From the NCBI GenBank assembly GCA_009774465.1, contig VSNT01000028.1, positions 1 to 33,557 of the forward strand: a stretch of 33,557 bases of DNA. Reading direction: 5' to 3'. Below are positions 1 to 8,589 of the stretch, in pieces; position 1 is the first letter of the stretch; each line of letters starts with the position of its first letter. This DNA comes from Lachnospiraceae bacterium. GTDB taxonomy: Bacteria; Bacillota_A; Clostridia; Lachnospirales; Lachnospiraceae. Both the position numbers and the translations under genes were made by a program. The notes beneath the pieces are model-generated. The model did no database searches, had not been told where the DNA came from, and was given only the letters and a program-made list of their open reading frames with translations.

Positions 1-35
1 CTTACACTCTCTGAAATTCATGATAACAGAAAAAC

Positions 36-64
36 TTTACAATTAAAATAATAACTGTTAGAAT
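36..64 (+). promoter_or_regulatory. Sigma-A promoter of the M23 peptidase gene
   Basis: TTTACA at 36-41 and TAGAAT at 59-64 are separated by 17 bases. A TG dinucleotide at 56-57 gives an extended -10 (TGtTAGAAT). Transcription would begin near 71, about 50 bases before the start codon. Confidence 0.6.
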
Positions 65-70
65 AAAATC

Positions 71-87
71 ATTACGAAATTGTTACA
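71..87 (-). promoter_or_regulatory. WalR-like box in the leader of the M23 peptidase gene
   Basis: Read on the minus strand this is TGTAAC, five bases, CGTAAT. It fits the Bacillus WalR pattern TGTWAH-N5-TGTWAH at 11 of 12 positions. It lies just downstream of the predicted -10, where a bound regulator would block transcription. A similar box lies in the leader of the other cell-wall hydrolase (23852-23868). This is pattern matching only; no walRK genes are in the window. Confidence 0.35.
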
Positions 88-120
88 ATTTAAATAAATA
101 TTGTTGGAGTTTGGAGATAA

Positions 121-1698
121 ATGAAATTTTTTACCAGTTATTATAAAAGATTAAAAATACAAAATATTAAAATTGCAGTACTGGCAGTATTTGTCAGTAT
201 ATTTTTTCTGCCTTCATTTGTACCCTTTGAAAAAACGGGTAATAATATGTTCACAGTGATTTTAAACGGCAGAGAAGTGGGAGTTGTTTCCAGACCGGAG
301 GAAGCGGAAAGCTTCATGCTGGAAGCAAGACGGCAGGTTGCACAGAAAAGTAAAGAGCTTGTGCTTGTGGAAAGCAATCTGGAAACTTCTGGGAAGGAAG
401 TACTTTGGGGCAAGGTGGATGCGCCTGAGAGAATTATTGATCAGATGGTACAGGTTCTTTCCTCAGATGTAAAAGAAACTCTTCACAGGTCTTATGTGGT
501 TAAAATCAATGAATATATGGTAAATCTCCCCAGCGAAAGCGATGTGGTAAGCCTCCTGCAGGCAGCCCTTGATAAATATGACAGTGAGGGAAACTATAAG
601 GTAGAGCTGCAGTTTGACTCATCCAGGGAGCTTCCGGTTCTTACAACCAACATTTTGACAAATGAAGAAGTGATTGAGGAAGCCCGGGAAGCAGTAAATA
701 TGGAAGCAGGCATTCATGCGGAGCTTACCAATATTTTTGAGGAAGTAGAGCCCACTGTTGAAAAGGATTTTGAGGATTATGATCTGGGGCTTATCTCTAT
801 GGAATATGGGGATACCATAGAAATTGTGGAGGCTTATCTTAAGGAGGATAAGCTGACAAAACTGGATACAGCTATCCGGGAAGTAACGCAGGATGAGGAA
901 AAGAGTGATGTGTATGAAGTAATAGCCGGCGACACTCTTTCTGAAATTGCAATTAAGACCAATATTCCTATGGACAGGCTGATTGAGATGAATGAATCTC
1001 TGGAAGACGAAAGATCTATGATCAGGGTGGGGGATGAGCTTATTATTACCGTGCCGGAGCCTAAGCTGGCGGTAGTACGTCAGGAGGAAATGTATTACGA
1101 AGAGGACTACGAAGAGGAAGTTATTTATGTTGACAATGACGACTGGTATACCACAGAGACGAAAACATTGCAGGAACCTTCTGCCGGGCACAGGAAGGTA
1201 ATTGCCATAGTAAATTTTGAAAATGACAAGGAAATATCAACGGAGATAGTTAAAGAGGAAATTACCTATCAGGCAGTTCCCAAAATCGTTGAGAGGGGCA
1301 CTAAAATACCGCCCACATATATCAAGCCTATTTCAGGCGGACGATTAAGCTCTTCCTTCGGAAGGAGAAGCCGTCCTACCAGAGGGGCAAGCACTTATCA
1401 CAAGGGAATTGATTGGGCAACTCCTACGGGAACCGCAGTTTATGCATCCTGCGGTGGTACGGTGGCAAGGGCCGGCTGGGGAAGCGGCTACGGATATGTG
1501 GTTTATATCAATCATCCGGACGGAAGACAGACAAGGTATGGACATTTAAGTAAAGTATTGGTATCTGTGGGACAGACAGTCACTCAGGGACAAAAGATTG
1601 CCTTAAGTGGAAATACAGGGGTAAGTACAGGGCCGCACCTGCATTTTGAAATATTGATTAACGGTTCACAGGTAAATCCGCTTGAATATCTGAACTGA
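121..1698 (+). CDS. Membrane-anchored LysM/G5/M23-family cell-wall metallopeptidase
   Basis: A 525-residue peptidoglycan endopeptidase of the LytM/M23 type, acting outside the membrane on cell-wall cross-bridges. One hydrophobic segment near residues 18-34 anchors or exports it. A LysM domain (about 265-311, beginning YEVIAGDTLSEIA) binds glycan. A G5-like domain (about 325-402) follows an acidic, tyrosine-rich stretch. The M23 domain occupies the C-terminus with the complete zinc set: H427 and D431 in HKGID, H475 in YGHLSK, and H506/H508 in GPHLHFE. The start is supported by a purine-rich ribosome site (ttggagataa) just upstream and by the expected N-terminal anchor. It has its own promoter and is separated from murA by another promoter, so it is probably monocistronic. 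The family call is secure; the biological role (growth, division or sporulation) is open. Confidence 0.93.
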   Translation: MKFFTSYYKRLKIQNIKIAVLAVFVSIFFLPSFVPFEKTGNNMFTVILNGREVGVVSRPEEAESFMLEARRQVAQKSKELVLVESNLETSGKEVLWGKVDAPERIIDQMVQVLSSDVKETLHRSYVVKINEYMVNLPSESDVVSLLQAALDKYDSEGNYKVELQFDSSRELPVLTTNILTNEEVIEEAREAVNMEAGIHAELTNIFEEVEPTVEKDFEDYDLGLISMEYGDTIEIVEAYLKEDKLTKLDTAIREVTQDEEKSDVYEVIAGDTLSEIAIKTNIPMDRLIEMNESLEDERSMIRVGDELIITVPEPKLAVVRQEEMYYEEDYEEEVIYVDNDDWYTTETKTLQEPSAGHRKVIAIVNFENDKEISTEIVKEEITYQAVPKIVERGTKIPPTYIKPISGGRLSSSFGRRSRPTRGASTYHKGIDWATPTGTAVYASCGGTVARAGWGSGYGYVVYINHPDGRQTRYGHLSKVLVSVGQTVTQGQKIALSGNTGVSTGPHLHFEILINGSQVNPLEYLN

Positions 1699-1707
1699 TG
1701 TTTGATA

Positions 1708-1735
1708 TTTACAAATAGTCACAATATGTTATAAT
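1708..1735 (+). promoter_or_regulatory. Extended -10 promoter of murA
   Basis: TTTACA at 1708-1713 and a perfect TATAAT at 1730-1735 have a 16-base spacer. A TG at 1727-1728 makes the extended motif TGtTATAAT. The promoter lies ten bases after the stop of the peptidase gene, so murA starts its own transcript with a leader of about 90 bases. Confidence 0.7.
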
Positions 1736-1829
1736 GGACGTTATGAGAAATCATTGCCCTGATTATGGGGCATGAAAGTTTAGTGTAATTGTGCTCAGGA
1801 GAATTCGATTTTAATTATAGAGGTATACT

Positions 1830-3122
1830 ATGGAACAGTATGCAATAAAAGGTGGGAATCCGCTGGTGGGAGAAGTGGAAATTGGCGGCGCGAAAAATGC
1901 TGCACTTGCTATTTTAGCTGCTTCTATTATGACGGATGACACTGTGGTGATAGAAAATGTGCCGGATGTTCGGGACACTAATGTTATGATGCAGGCAATT
2001 GAGAGTATTGGAGGCATTGTGGAACGGGTTGACAGGCATACCGTCAGAATGTGCGGTAAGGCAATTAAAGGTCTGGCAATAGAGAACGATTTTATTAAAA
2101 AGATACGGGCTTCCTATTATCTTTTGGGAGCATTATTAGGAAAGTATAAGAAAGCCCAGGTTACTTTGCCGGGTGGCTGCAATATAGGATTAAGGCCGAT
2201 TGATCAGCATATCAAAGGATTTCGTGCTTTAGGAGCGGAGGTTCGGATTGAGCATGGTCTTATCATAGCAGAAGCGGAAAGGCTGAAAGGAAGCCATATC
2301 TATATGGATGTGGTGACAGTTGGAGCAACCATTGACGTTATGCTGGCAGCATCTATGGCCGAGGGGCAGACAATTATTGAAAATGCGGCAAAGGAACCCC
2401 ATGTGGTGGATGTTGCCAACTTTTTAAACAGCATGGGAGCTGTAATCAGAGGCGCGGGAACTGACGTAATCAGAATCAAGGGCGTACCCAGGCTTCATGG
2501 AACAGAATATGCAATTATCCCTGATCAGATCGAAGCAGGCACCTTTATGTTTGCAGCGGCAGTGACCAAGGGAGATGTAATGGTTAAAAATGTGATTCCC
2601 AAGCACCTGGAATCAATCAGCGCCAAGCTGACTGAGATTGGCTGTGAGGTGGAAGAGTCGGATGATGCGGTCAGAGTGGTTGCAGCAAAGCCGCTTACCC
2701 ACACTCATGTAAAGACGCTTCCCTATCCGGGATTTCCTACGGACATGCAGCCCCAGATTACGGTAGCCTTAGGCTTATCGAAAGGAACCAGTATTGTTAC
2801 GGAAAGTATATTTGAAAACCGCTTTAAATATGTGGATGAACTTACCCGAATGGGAGCAAGTATTAAAGTGGAAGGCAATACGGCTATCATTGACGGGGTG
2901 AACAAGTACACTGGCGCCAGCATCAGCGCACCGGATCTTCGTGCGGGAGCAGCATTGGTGATTGCAGGATTGTCGGCGGAAGGCACTACAGTCATTGATG
3001 ACATCAAGTTTATTGAAAGAGGTTATGAAGACTTTCATATTAAGCTTCAGAATCTTGGAGCGCAGATTGAAAAAGTAAATTCGGAAAGAGAACTTCAGAA
3101 ATTTCGTTTAAAAACAGGTTGA
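1830..3122 (+). CDS. murA: UDP-N-acetylglucosamine 1-carboxyvinyltransferase (MurA)
   Basis: Catalyses the first committed step of peptidoglycan synthesis, transfer of enolpyruvate from PEP to UDP-GlcNAc, in the cytoplasm. At 430 residues it has the normal length of the EPSP-synthase-like family. The N-terminus (GGNPLVGEVEIGGAKNAAL) carries the conserved Lys-Asn of the substrate site. The catalytic cysteine is C117 in LPGGCNIGLRPID, which is the residue fosfomycin alkylates, so the enzyme should be fosfomycin sensitive. The FPTDMQPQ motif contains the catalytic aspartate, and the C-terminal RAGAALVIAGL motif is typical. A weak ribosome site (agagg, 1819-1823) precedes the ATG. The gene has its own promoter and ends at a strong terminator. 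Firmicutes often carry two murA paralogues; which one this is cannot be decided here. Confidence 0.97.
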   Translation: MEQYAIKGGNPLVGEVEIGGAKNAALAILAASIMTDDTVVIENVPDVRDTNVMMQAIESIGGIVERVDRHTVRMCGKAIKGLAIENDFIKKIRASYYLLGALLGKYKKAQVTLPGGCNIGLRPIDQHIKGFRALGAEVRIEHGLIIAEAERLKGSHIYMDVVTVGATIDVMLAASMAEGQTIIENAAKEPHVVDVANFLNSMGAVIRGAGTDVIRIKGVPRLHGTEYAIIPDQIEAGTFMFAAAVTKGDVMVKNVIPKHLESISAKLTEIGCEVEESDDAVRVVAAKPLTHTHVKTLPYPGFPTDMQPQITVALGLSKGTSIVTESIFENRFKYVDELTRMGASIKVEGNTAIIDGVNKYTGASISAPDLRAGAALVIAGLSAEGTTVIDDIKFIERGYEDFHIKLQNLGAQIEKVNSERELQKFRLKTG

Positions 3123-3161
3123 ATGAAGCATTTAAATATGAATATGGAACATGGATGATGG

Positions 3162-3203
3162 TCCGGACTTATTTCCAAAAGGAAGAGTCCGGATTATTTT
3201 TTT
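3162..3203 (+). terminator. Rho-independent terminator of murA
   Basis: The 8-bp stem TCCGGACT (3162-3169) pairs with AGTCCGGA (3186-3193). It is followed directly by TTATTTTTTT. It lies 40 bases after the murA stop and separates murA from the sigma factor gene. Confidence 0.85.
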
Positions 3204-3317
3204 AAAAATATTATGTTCAGGCAACTAAAAGAGAGAACAGGTTATCTAATGGATAGAAACAAACAAATGGAAACGCCGCGGTGAAAAGTTATGATTGGTT
3301 TGGAGGAAAGTCTAAAA

Positions 3318-3815
3318 ATGAATACATTAGTGAAGAGGGCACAGCGTGGAGACGCGGAAGCGTTTATCTCTCTGATGGAAGAATGCAAAATGTCCTTTAG
3401 ACGGATTGCATTTGGCTATCTGGGGAATGACGAGGATGTGGCGGATGCCATACAGGATACCATATTAGATGCATTTGAGCATATTGGCACCCTTAGAAAA
3501 GCAGAATATTTTAAAACCTGGGTAATGAGAATACTGATAAATAACTGTACCAGAACCTGGCGGAAAAACAAAAAGAGTGTGGCGCTTAAGGAAGATGTGG
3601 AAGTTGAAAGTTACGATTCCGGAAGGGCGGATGTGGAATTTAAAGAGATGCTTATGAGCCTTCCGGAAGACAGCAGGACTATTTTTCAGTTGTATTTTGG
3701 AGAGCAGTTTACCACAAAAGAAATAGCGGAAATTTTAAATATGAAAGAAAACACCGTTAAAAGCAGGATTCATAGAGGCAAGGAGCAGCTTCGCATGAGT
3801 CTGCTTCAGGAATAG
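3318..3815 (+). CDS. ECF-type RNA polymerase sigma factor
   Basis: A 165-residue extracytoplasmic-function sigma factor that directs RNA polymerase to a small regulon. Region 2 lies in the N-terminal half (AFGYLGNDEDVADAIQDTI), and the aromatic TWVMRILINNC stretch follows. Region 4 is clear in LPEDSRTIFQLYFGEQFTTK and AEILNMKENTVKSRIHRGKE, the helix-turn-helix that reads the -35 element. I start it at 3318 because GGAGG (3302-3306) lies upstream; an in-frame ATG at 3291 would add nine residues but has no good ribosome site. The next gene, an anti-sigma-like membrane protein, begins 11 bases after the stop with its AGGAGGA site overlapping this stop codon, so the two are co-translated partners. 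Target genes are unknown. Confidence 0.9.
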   Translation: MNTLVKRAQRGDAEAFISLMEECKMSFRRIAFGYLGNDEDVADAIQDTILDAFEHIGTLRKAEYFKTWVMRILINNCTRTWRKNKKSVALKEDVEVESYDSGRADVEFKEMLMSLPEDSRTIFQLYFGEQFTTKEIAEILNMKENTVKSRIHRGKEQLRMSLLQE

Positions 3816-3826
3816 GAGGAGACGAA

Positions 3827-5188
3827 ATGCAGAATTATTTTACGGAAAAGGATTTGCAAAGGGTGTTAGGGGCTGATTTAAGAAAAAGCAGCATTATTGA
3901 CTCGAAAATGGAGGAGGCTTACAGGATGATAAGAAGCTCTGATAATAAGACAGGCAAAAAGAAGCGGCAGCATAAAGGTATCTTAAAGGGAATTGGAACA
4001 GGACTTGGCAGTGTGGCAGCAGTATTGGTTCTTACCATTACATTTTGTGTGATGAATCCTGTTATGGCAATGGAAATTCCCGTTATTGGAGGGGTGTTTG
4101 CAAAAGTGGCAGAGCTCTTTTCCTTTGGAAGGCTGCCGAAGGAAGAGATGACGGAATTATATACGCAGGAAGCTTTGGACGTTAAGACACAGGAGGTTTT
4201 GGAAACTGAGACAAAAGAGAATCTGTATCAAAAAGCAGACGGAGGAATTACGATTTCACTTACAGAGGAGTATGCATCCAATCAGGCGGTCTATGTAGGA
4301 ATGTGTATTAAAAGTGAAGAGGAATTTCCGGAAATGCAGGTGAATGCAGACGGTTCCCAGTATCTGGGGATTATGGCGATTGAAAAATATTCCTTCCGCA
4401 CCGATGAAATTAATTCTTACAGGATAGTGGAGGGAAAATTTGAGGATGCATATACTTTTATCGGCATTATGAGAATTGATTATTCGGAAATTGACAAGGA
4501 TGACCGTAAATATCAGGAGGCATACAGACAGGCGCAGGAAAGGGGCGAAGAGCTTGCTCTTACAACGGAAAACTATTCTGAGTATATAGATCAGTATCAG
4601 ATACCGGAAACTTTTTCTATGGAGCTTGATGTTTCGAAAATTGTAGGTTACCTGGCAAACCCCACGTCGCCGGTAACAAAGAGTGAAGAAGAGCTGAATC
4701 AGATGACAGAGGAGGAATGGCAGTCATACATGAAATCCCTGCCCGATGAGTGGCATCGATTTCCCAATTCCTATGAGAACTGGTGGCAGGATGGAACATG
4801 GGAATATGATTTGACTATTACAAAACGGGACAGTAATGCAAGGGTAGTTCAGGTAAATGAAACTAACGCACAGGGAATTGGATTGGAAAGCCTGGAAATT
4901 TCATCTGTTGAGATGACGTTAAATACAATAGAGCCTGCCGGTATGATGACATTTGCAGTTGCTTTGGATGCAGAGGGAAACAAGATAGAAAACGGAGGCA
5001 GTAATGCTTACGAACTGGCAATCGAAGGACATGATATTTCAAAGGTGTATATTTATATTTGTGACTATGATCAATATATGGATGAATTAAAAGGTTATGG
5101 AGTTCCCGGAAATGGAAACAGCAAAAGCTTTCAGGAGGTTTTGGAAGAACATGCATTATTTAAAACGGTAGTATCCACAACAGAGTAA
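3827..5188 (+). CDS. DUF4179-type membrane protein, probable anti-sigma factor
   Basis: A 453-residue single-pass membrane protein. A basic cytoplasmic segment of about 50 residues is followed by one transmembrane helix (about 55-78, GLGSVAAVLVLTITFCVMNP) and a long extracytoplasmic part rich in acidic and aromatic residues. The MNPVMAMEIPVIGGVFAKV stretch just after the helix is characteristic of DUF4179 proteins, which commonly sit behind ECF sigma genes in Clostridia and are thought to hold the sigma factor at the membrane. The neighbouring sigma gene fits that role exactly. It is a different layout from zinc-finger anti-sigma factors: I see no HxxxCxxC motif. Its end is only 11 bases from the converging HD-GYP gene, with no terminator visible between them. 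What signal the outer domain senses is unknown. Confidence 0.82.
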   Translation: MQNYFTEKDLQRVLGADLRKSSIIDSKMEEAYRMIRSSDNKTGKKKRQHKGILKGIGTGLGSVAAVLVLTITFCVMNPVMAMEIPVIGGVFAKVAELFSFGRLPKEEMTELYTQEALDVKTQEVLETETKENLYQKADGGITISLTEEYASNQAVYVGMCIKSEEEFPEMQVNADGSQYLGIMAIEKYSFRTDEINSYRIVEGKFEDAYTFIGIMRIDYSEIDKDDRKYQEAYRQAQERGEELALTTENYSEYIDQYQIPETFSMELDVSKIVGYLANPTSPVTKSEEELNQMTEEEWQSYMKSLPDEWHRFPNSYENWWQDGTWEYDLTITKRDSNARVVQVNETNAQGIGLESLEISSVEMTLNTIEPAGMMTFAVALDAEGNKIENGGSNAYELAIEGHDISKVYIYICDYDQYMDELKGYGVPGNGNSKSFQEVLEEHALFKTVVSTTE

Positions 5189-5199
5189 TTTCGGACAAA

Positions 5200-6276
5200 C
5201 TAAATCAGGGCTTCTATGGTGATATCGGGACGGACGCTTAAATCTATAAAACCATGATCTGTCTGCACCGTAGGAGCCGAAAGTTTATTTCTGTTGACAA
5301 AAACAATATGACCGGTAAGCCCGTTGCTTAAACGGACTTCATTTAACAGGTAGGTATTTACCACATTTTCAAGGAAAGTAAGAATACATTGGGTATCATA
5401 TTTTTGAAGGCCTTCGCTTTCAAAAAGGGCAATTGCCTTAAACGGGCACAAAGGACCGCGGTAGATGCGCGCGCTGGTCATAGCATCATAAACATCCGCA
5501 ATGGAAACCATTTTGGCATATTTACCGATCTTATCTCCTGTCAGATGAGAGGGGTAACCGGTTCCGTCGCAGCGTTCGTGGTGCATTAACACTGCATTTA
5601 AAACCTCCGGATCAAGCTGGGAGGACTGTAAAATACGGTAGCCTTCCTGAGGATGGGTTTGCACCAGGGAGTATTCAGAATCGGTAAGCTTGCCGGGTTT
5701 TTTAATAATATTATCAGGAATCTTTGTTTTTCCAATATCATGAAGCAGGCCGCTTACAGTGGCCATGCAGATTTCTTCTTCATTCATGCGCATCCATCGT
5801 GCAAAAATATTACAGATAAGGGCTACGTTCATACTATGTACATAAGTTGCATCATCATATTCTTTCATACAGTGGAGCATATCAAATACGTTCGGATGAG
5901 TTGCACTGATATCCAGGATATTTAAAGTATGATTCATCAGTTTGTCCACGTCAAGAGGCGCGCCTTTTTCAACCACATCATTCATTACCGATTTAAAGTT
6001 ATTTACATCTTCCTCAAATTCCTTGCGGAACTGGACGAAATCAGGACTCATCCGAATTCTTTCCGCGTAGGAAAGTTCGTAGGACGCTTTGTCTAAAGAG
6101 GTCTCGGGAACCTGGTCATCGACTCTGACAGACAAAATAGAATAAAAGGCAAGCTTGGTGATAGTGCGGTCATTTAAAATAATGCCTTTAGGTAGAATGA
6201 GCTGATTATTGTAATTATAAACATCCTCGGCGGTAATCATGCCGGGAATTAAATTCTCAGTATTAACTCTTTTCAT
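5200..6276 (-). CDS. HD-GYP domain protein, probable cyclic-di-GMP phosphodiesterase
   Basis: A 358-residue cytoplasmic protein that probably hydrolyses cyclic di-GMP. The HD-GYP domain spans about residues 140-310 with the expected metal and substrate motifs: H179-D180 in GLLHDIGKTKIP, H208 in THPQEGYRIL, H232-H233 in MHHERCDGTGYP (the GYP signature is residues 240-242) and DVYDAMTSARIYRG. The first 130 residues look like the N-terminal module common to Firmicutes HD-GYP proteins. An open frame reaches 6348, but its first bases would overlap the -35 hexamer of a perfect promoter. The ATG at 6276 has AAAAGGGG five bases upstream, so I start there. It diverges from a chemoreceptor gene, consistent with a motility or signalling neighbourhood. 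Activity on other dinucleotides cannot be excluded. Confidence 0.92.
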   Translation of the reverse strand: MKRVNTENLIPGMITAEDVYNYNNQLILPKGIILNDRTITKLAFYSILSVRVDDQVPETSLDKASYELSYAERIRMSPDFVQFRKEFEEDVNNFKSVMNDVVEKGAPLDVDKLMNHTLNILDISATHPNVFDMLHCMKEYDDATYVHSMNVALICNIFARWMRMNEEEICMATVSGLLHDIGKTKIPDNIIKKPGKLTDSEYSLVQTHPQEGYRILQSSQLDPEVLNAVLMHHERCDGTGYPSHLTGDKIGKYAKMVSIADVYDAMTSARIYRGPLCPFKAIALFESEGLQKYDTQCILTFLENVVNTYLLNEVRLSNGLTGHIVFVNRNKLSAPTVQTDHGFIDLSVRPDITIEALI

Positions 6277-6319
6277 ACATGCCCCTTTTTGTAAAACAGT
6301 GTTTGCAACCCTAATATAA

Positions 6320-6348
6320 ATTATAAGTTTTATGGAAATTGCTGTCAA
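6320..6348 (-). promoter_or_regulatory. Perfect consensus sigma-A promoter of the HD-GYP gene
   Basis: On the minus strand TTGACA (6348-6343) and TATAAT (6325-6320) are separated by exactly 17 bases, a full match to the consensus. Transcription would start near 6312, about 36 bases before the chosen ATG at 6276. Confidence 0.82.
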
Positions 6349-6402
6349 TAAAAGCCTAAAAAGAGATTGTTGTTACAAATAAAATTTAATCTTTGGTTCA
6401 GG

Positions 6403-6431
6403 TTGCCATAAACGCTTAAGTCCTGTAAAAT
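6403..6431 (+). promoter_or_regulatory. Probable promoter of the chemoreceptor gene
   Basis: TTGCCA (6403-6408), a 17-base spacer, and TAAAAT (6426-6431). It is divergent from the HD-GYP promoter. The leader of roughly 70 bases contains a 7-bp inverted repeat ATGAGCA/TGCTCAT (6447-6453 and 6481-6487) that encloses the palindrome TCCACGTGGA (6468-6477), ending just before the ribosome site. Confidence 0.5.
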
Positions 6432-6507
6432 ATGTAATGGACAATAATGAGCATAGCGCAGGAAATATCCACGTGGAGAGTGCTCATGTAAAAAAGGCAG
6501 GAGACAA

Positions 6508-8577
6508 ATGAAAAAGACAAGTATATTTAAACAGCTTCTTTTACCCATGATAGCAATTGTATGTGCGTTGGCAGTATGCCTTACGGGAATTGTAACATTT
6601 ATTTTTATGAAATCTTATGAAAGTGAAATCTTTTTGAGGAATCAGGATAAATCCCAACTGGTATCCGGTGAGATTGCGGCTTTTTTAGATGGAGCATATG
6701 GAATCACAGAAGAATTGTCTGTAAATCCAAGTATTTTGACGATGGAAACCAATGTACAGACGCCGATTTTAGAGGATTGTGTGAGGCGTAATCCGTATCT
6801 GGAATTGCTTTATATTCAGGGGACAGACGGGATGCAGACAGGACGGTCTTCCGGGGAGCTTGCAGACCGGTCTACCCGCTGGTGGTTTATACAGATGATG
6901 GAGGAACAGAAGGCATTTGTATCAAAATCCTATTATTCCGTAAATACCGGAATGCCATGTGCTTCCATATTTTTCCCCATGTATCAGGAAAGTGAACTTG
7001 CAGGAATATTTGCAGTGGACTTAAAACTGGATTACTTACAGAGCCTGATAGAGCAATTTTCTGATATGGAAAATGGAGAGTATTCTTTTGTTATTGATGG
7101 GGAAGGGGTTGTGGTTGCCCACCCTGACAGTGTTCAAATAGAAGAGCTTTATAATTATAAGCTGCTGACCAAAACAGTATCTGCCAAAGATGAAGCAGGG
7201 CAGCCGCTTACCGATGAAGCAGGTAATATTGTAACCGAAGAGCAGGAAATAAAAGTATCGGAAGATTATCAAAATATTATTTCGCAGGTGATGGCGGGAA
7301 ACAGTGGAAGCGGTAAAATGGAAAATGATGGAGAATCCTATTTTGTAAGTTATGCTTCAATTCCTCTTAAAGGAAAATCGGATTCATGGTCCGTGATAAC
7401 CCTGCATAAGGAAAAAGCAGCAATGGCGCCGGTATACCGCATCATTATCATAGCAGTGGCAGTGGATATATTTATTATTTTACTGGCTGTTCTGGTAGTT
7501 ACATTGCTGGCACGTAAGCTGACCAGCCCGATTGTGGCCATTACCCGGTTAATTGGAAATGCTTCGGAGGGAGATTTTACGGTACAGGCGGAAGAAAGCA
7601 GTAAGAATGAAATTGGAACTCTTTCCAGAAGCTTTAATAAAATGACCGGAAAAATAGCTGCAATTCTTACGAAAATTACTGCTATCACCGGAGAGGTGAT
7701 GGAAAGCTCGGGAGATTTGAAACAGATAGAAGAGGATGTGGATGCAACCAGCCAGGCAGTCCGGAAGATATCAGATGGCACGGATGCGCAGAGCGCCTGC
7801 GTAAAGCAGGTTGTGATGCAGGAAGAGGAACTGGAAAATAAATTTGGGCAGCTTAAGGAAAAAAGCGGGTTTTTGCTGGTAGATGCACAGAACACCATTC
7901 TTTCCGGAGAAAAAGGTATGGAGGGCGTTGCTGATCTTAAGAAGCAGAATGAAGCTGCATCAGGAAAAATGGCGGAGGCCTTTGTAAAGATTCAAACGCT
8001 GGAAGAACAGTCTCAAAAGATTTCAGGAATCTTAAACACCATCAATGAGATCTCTTCTCAGACAGGACTGCTTGCTTTAAATGCGTCTATTGAAGCAGCC
8101 CGGGCAGGCGAGCATGGAAGAGGATTTGCAGTGGTAGCGGAATCTATTGGAAAGCTTGCGGCTGATTCAAGAGCGGCAACTGCCGATATAGAAAACATTA
8201 TTGTTGATTTGTGCAGGGATGTGTCTGACACAGTTGAAAATATAGAAGCTGTCCGAACAGGAGTGGATGGACAGACTTATGCGGTGGATAAGGTGCAGGA
8301 GACCTTTGCAGACTTCCGCGCACTGGCAGAAAAGACAAGGGAATCTGTCAGGAGTATGGAAGAACTGATAGAGGAGATGCATCAATGTGACCGGTCAGTG
8401 GTAGATGCTGTGGAGCGCATACAGGATATTTCTTCAAACACAGCAGAACTGACAGAAAAGGCAGTGGATTCTTTAGAGGAACAGCTTCGGGGAATTAAAA
8501 ATGTGGCAAAGCGTATAGATGATTTGTCTATGGTTTCTAAAGAAATGGAACAGGAAATGACCAGATTTAAGCTGTAG
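6508..8577 (+). CDS. Methyl-accepting chemotaxis protein (transmembrane chemoreceptor)
   Basis: A 689-residue receptor that couples an external ligand to the CheA kinase. Transmembrane helix 1 is near residues 10-33 and helix 2 near 312-335, with an extracytoplasmic Cache-like sensor between them (about 35-305). A HAMP linker follows (about 337-388, from KLTSPIVAITRLIG). A long coiled-coil signalling domain carries the conserved tip around Q518 (QTGLLALNASIEAARAGEHG, then RGFAVVAESIGKLA). The tip reads QTGLL instead of the usual QTNLL. An AGGAG site (6499-6503) supports the start. No CheA, CheW or flagellar genes are present in the window. The downstream TIGR04076 gene has its ribosome site overlapping this stop codon, so the two are probably co-transcribed. 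The ligand is unknown. Confidence 0.95.
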   Translation: MKKTSIFKQLLLPMIAIVCALAVCLTGIVTFIFMKSYESEIFLRNQDKSQLVSGEIAAFLDGAYGITEELSVNPSILTMETNVQTPILEDCVRRNPYLELLYIQGTDGMQTGRSSGELADRSTRWWFIQMMEEQKAFVSKSYYSVNTGMPCASIFFPMYQESELAGIFAVDLKLDYLQSLIEQFSDMENGEYSFVIDGEGVVVAHPDSVQIEELYNYKLLTKTVSAKDEAGQPLTDEAGNIVTEEQEIKVSEDYQNIISQVMAGNSGSGKMENDGESYFVSYASIPLKGKSDSWSVITLHKEKAAMAPVYRIIIIAVAVDIFIILLAVLVVTLLARKLTSPIVAITRLIGNASEGDFTVQAEESSKNEIGTLSRSFNKMTGKIAAILTKITAITGEVMESSGDLKQIEEDVDATSQAVRKISDGTDAQSACVKQVVMQEEELENKFGQLKEKSGFLLVDAQNTILSGEKGMEGVADLKKQNEAASGKMAEAFVKIQTLEEQSQKISGILNTINEISSQTGLLALNASIEAARAGEHGRGFAVVAESIGKLAADSRAATADIENIIVDLCRDVSDTVENIEAVRTGVDGQTYAVDKVQETFADFRALAEKTRESVRSMEELIEEMHQCDRSVVDAVERIQDISSNTAELTEKAVDSLEEQLRGIKNVAKRIDDLSMVSKEMEQEMTRFKL

Positions 8578-8589
8578 GAGGAATCCTGT

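Noticed and set aside
141..1191. Minus-strand open frames opposite the M23 peptidase (141-413 and 619-1191)
   Set aside because: They run antisense to a gene with full family motifs, have no ribosome sites, and their translations show shadow-type composition.
6277..6348. Upstream 24-residue extension of the HD-GYP protein
   Set aside because: It would begin within the -35 hexamer of a perfect promoter, and a good ribosome site precedes the ATG at 6276.
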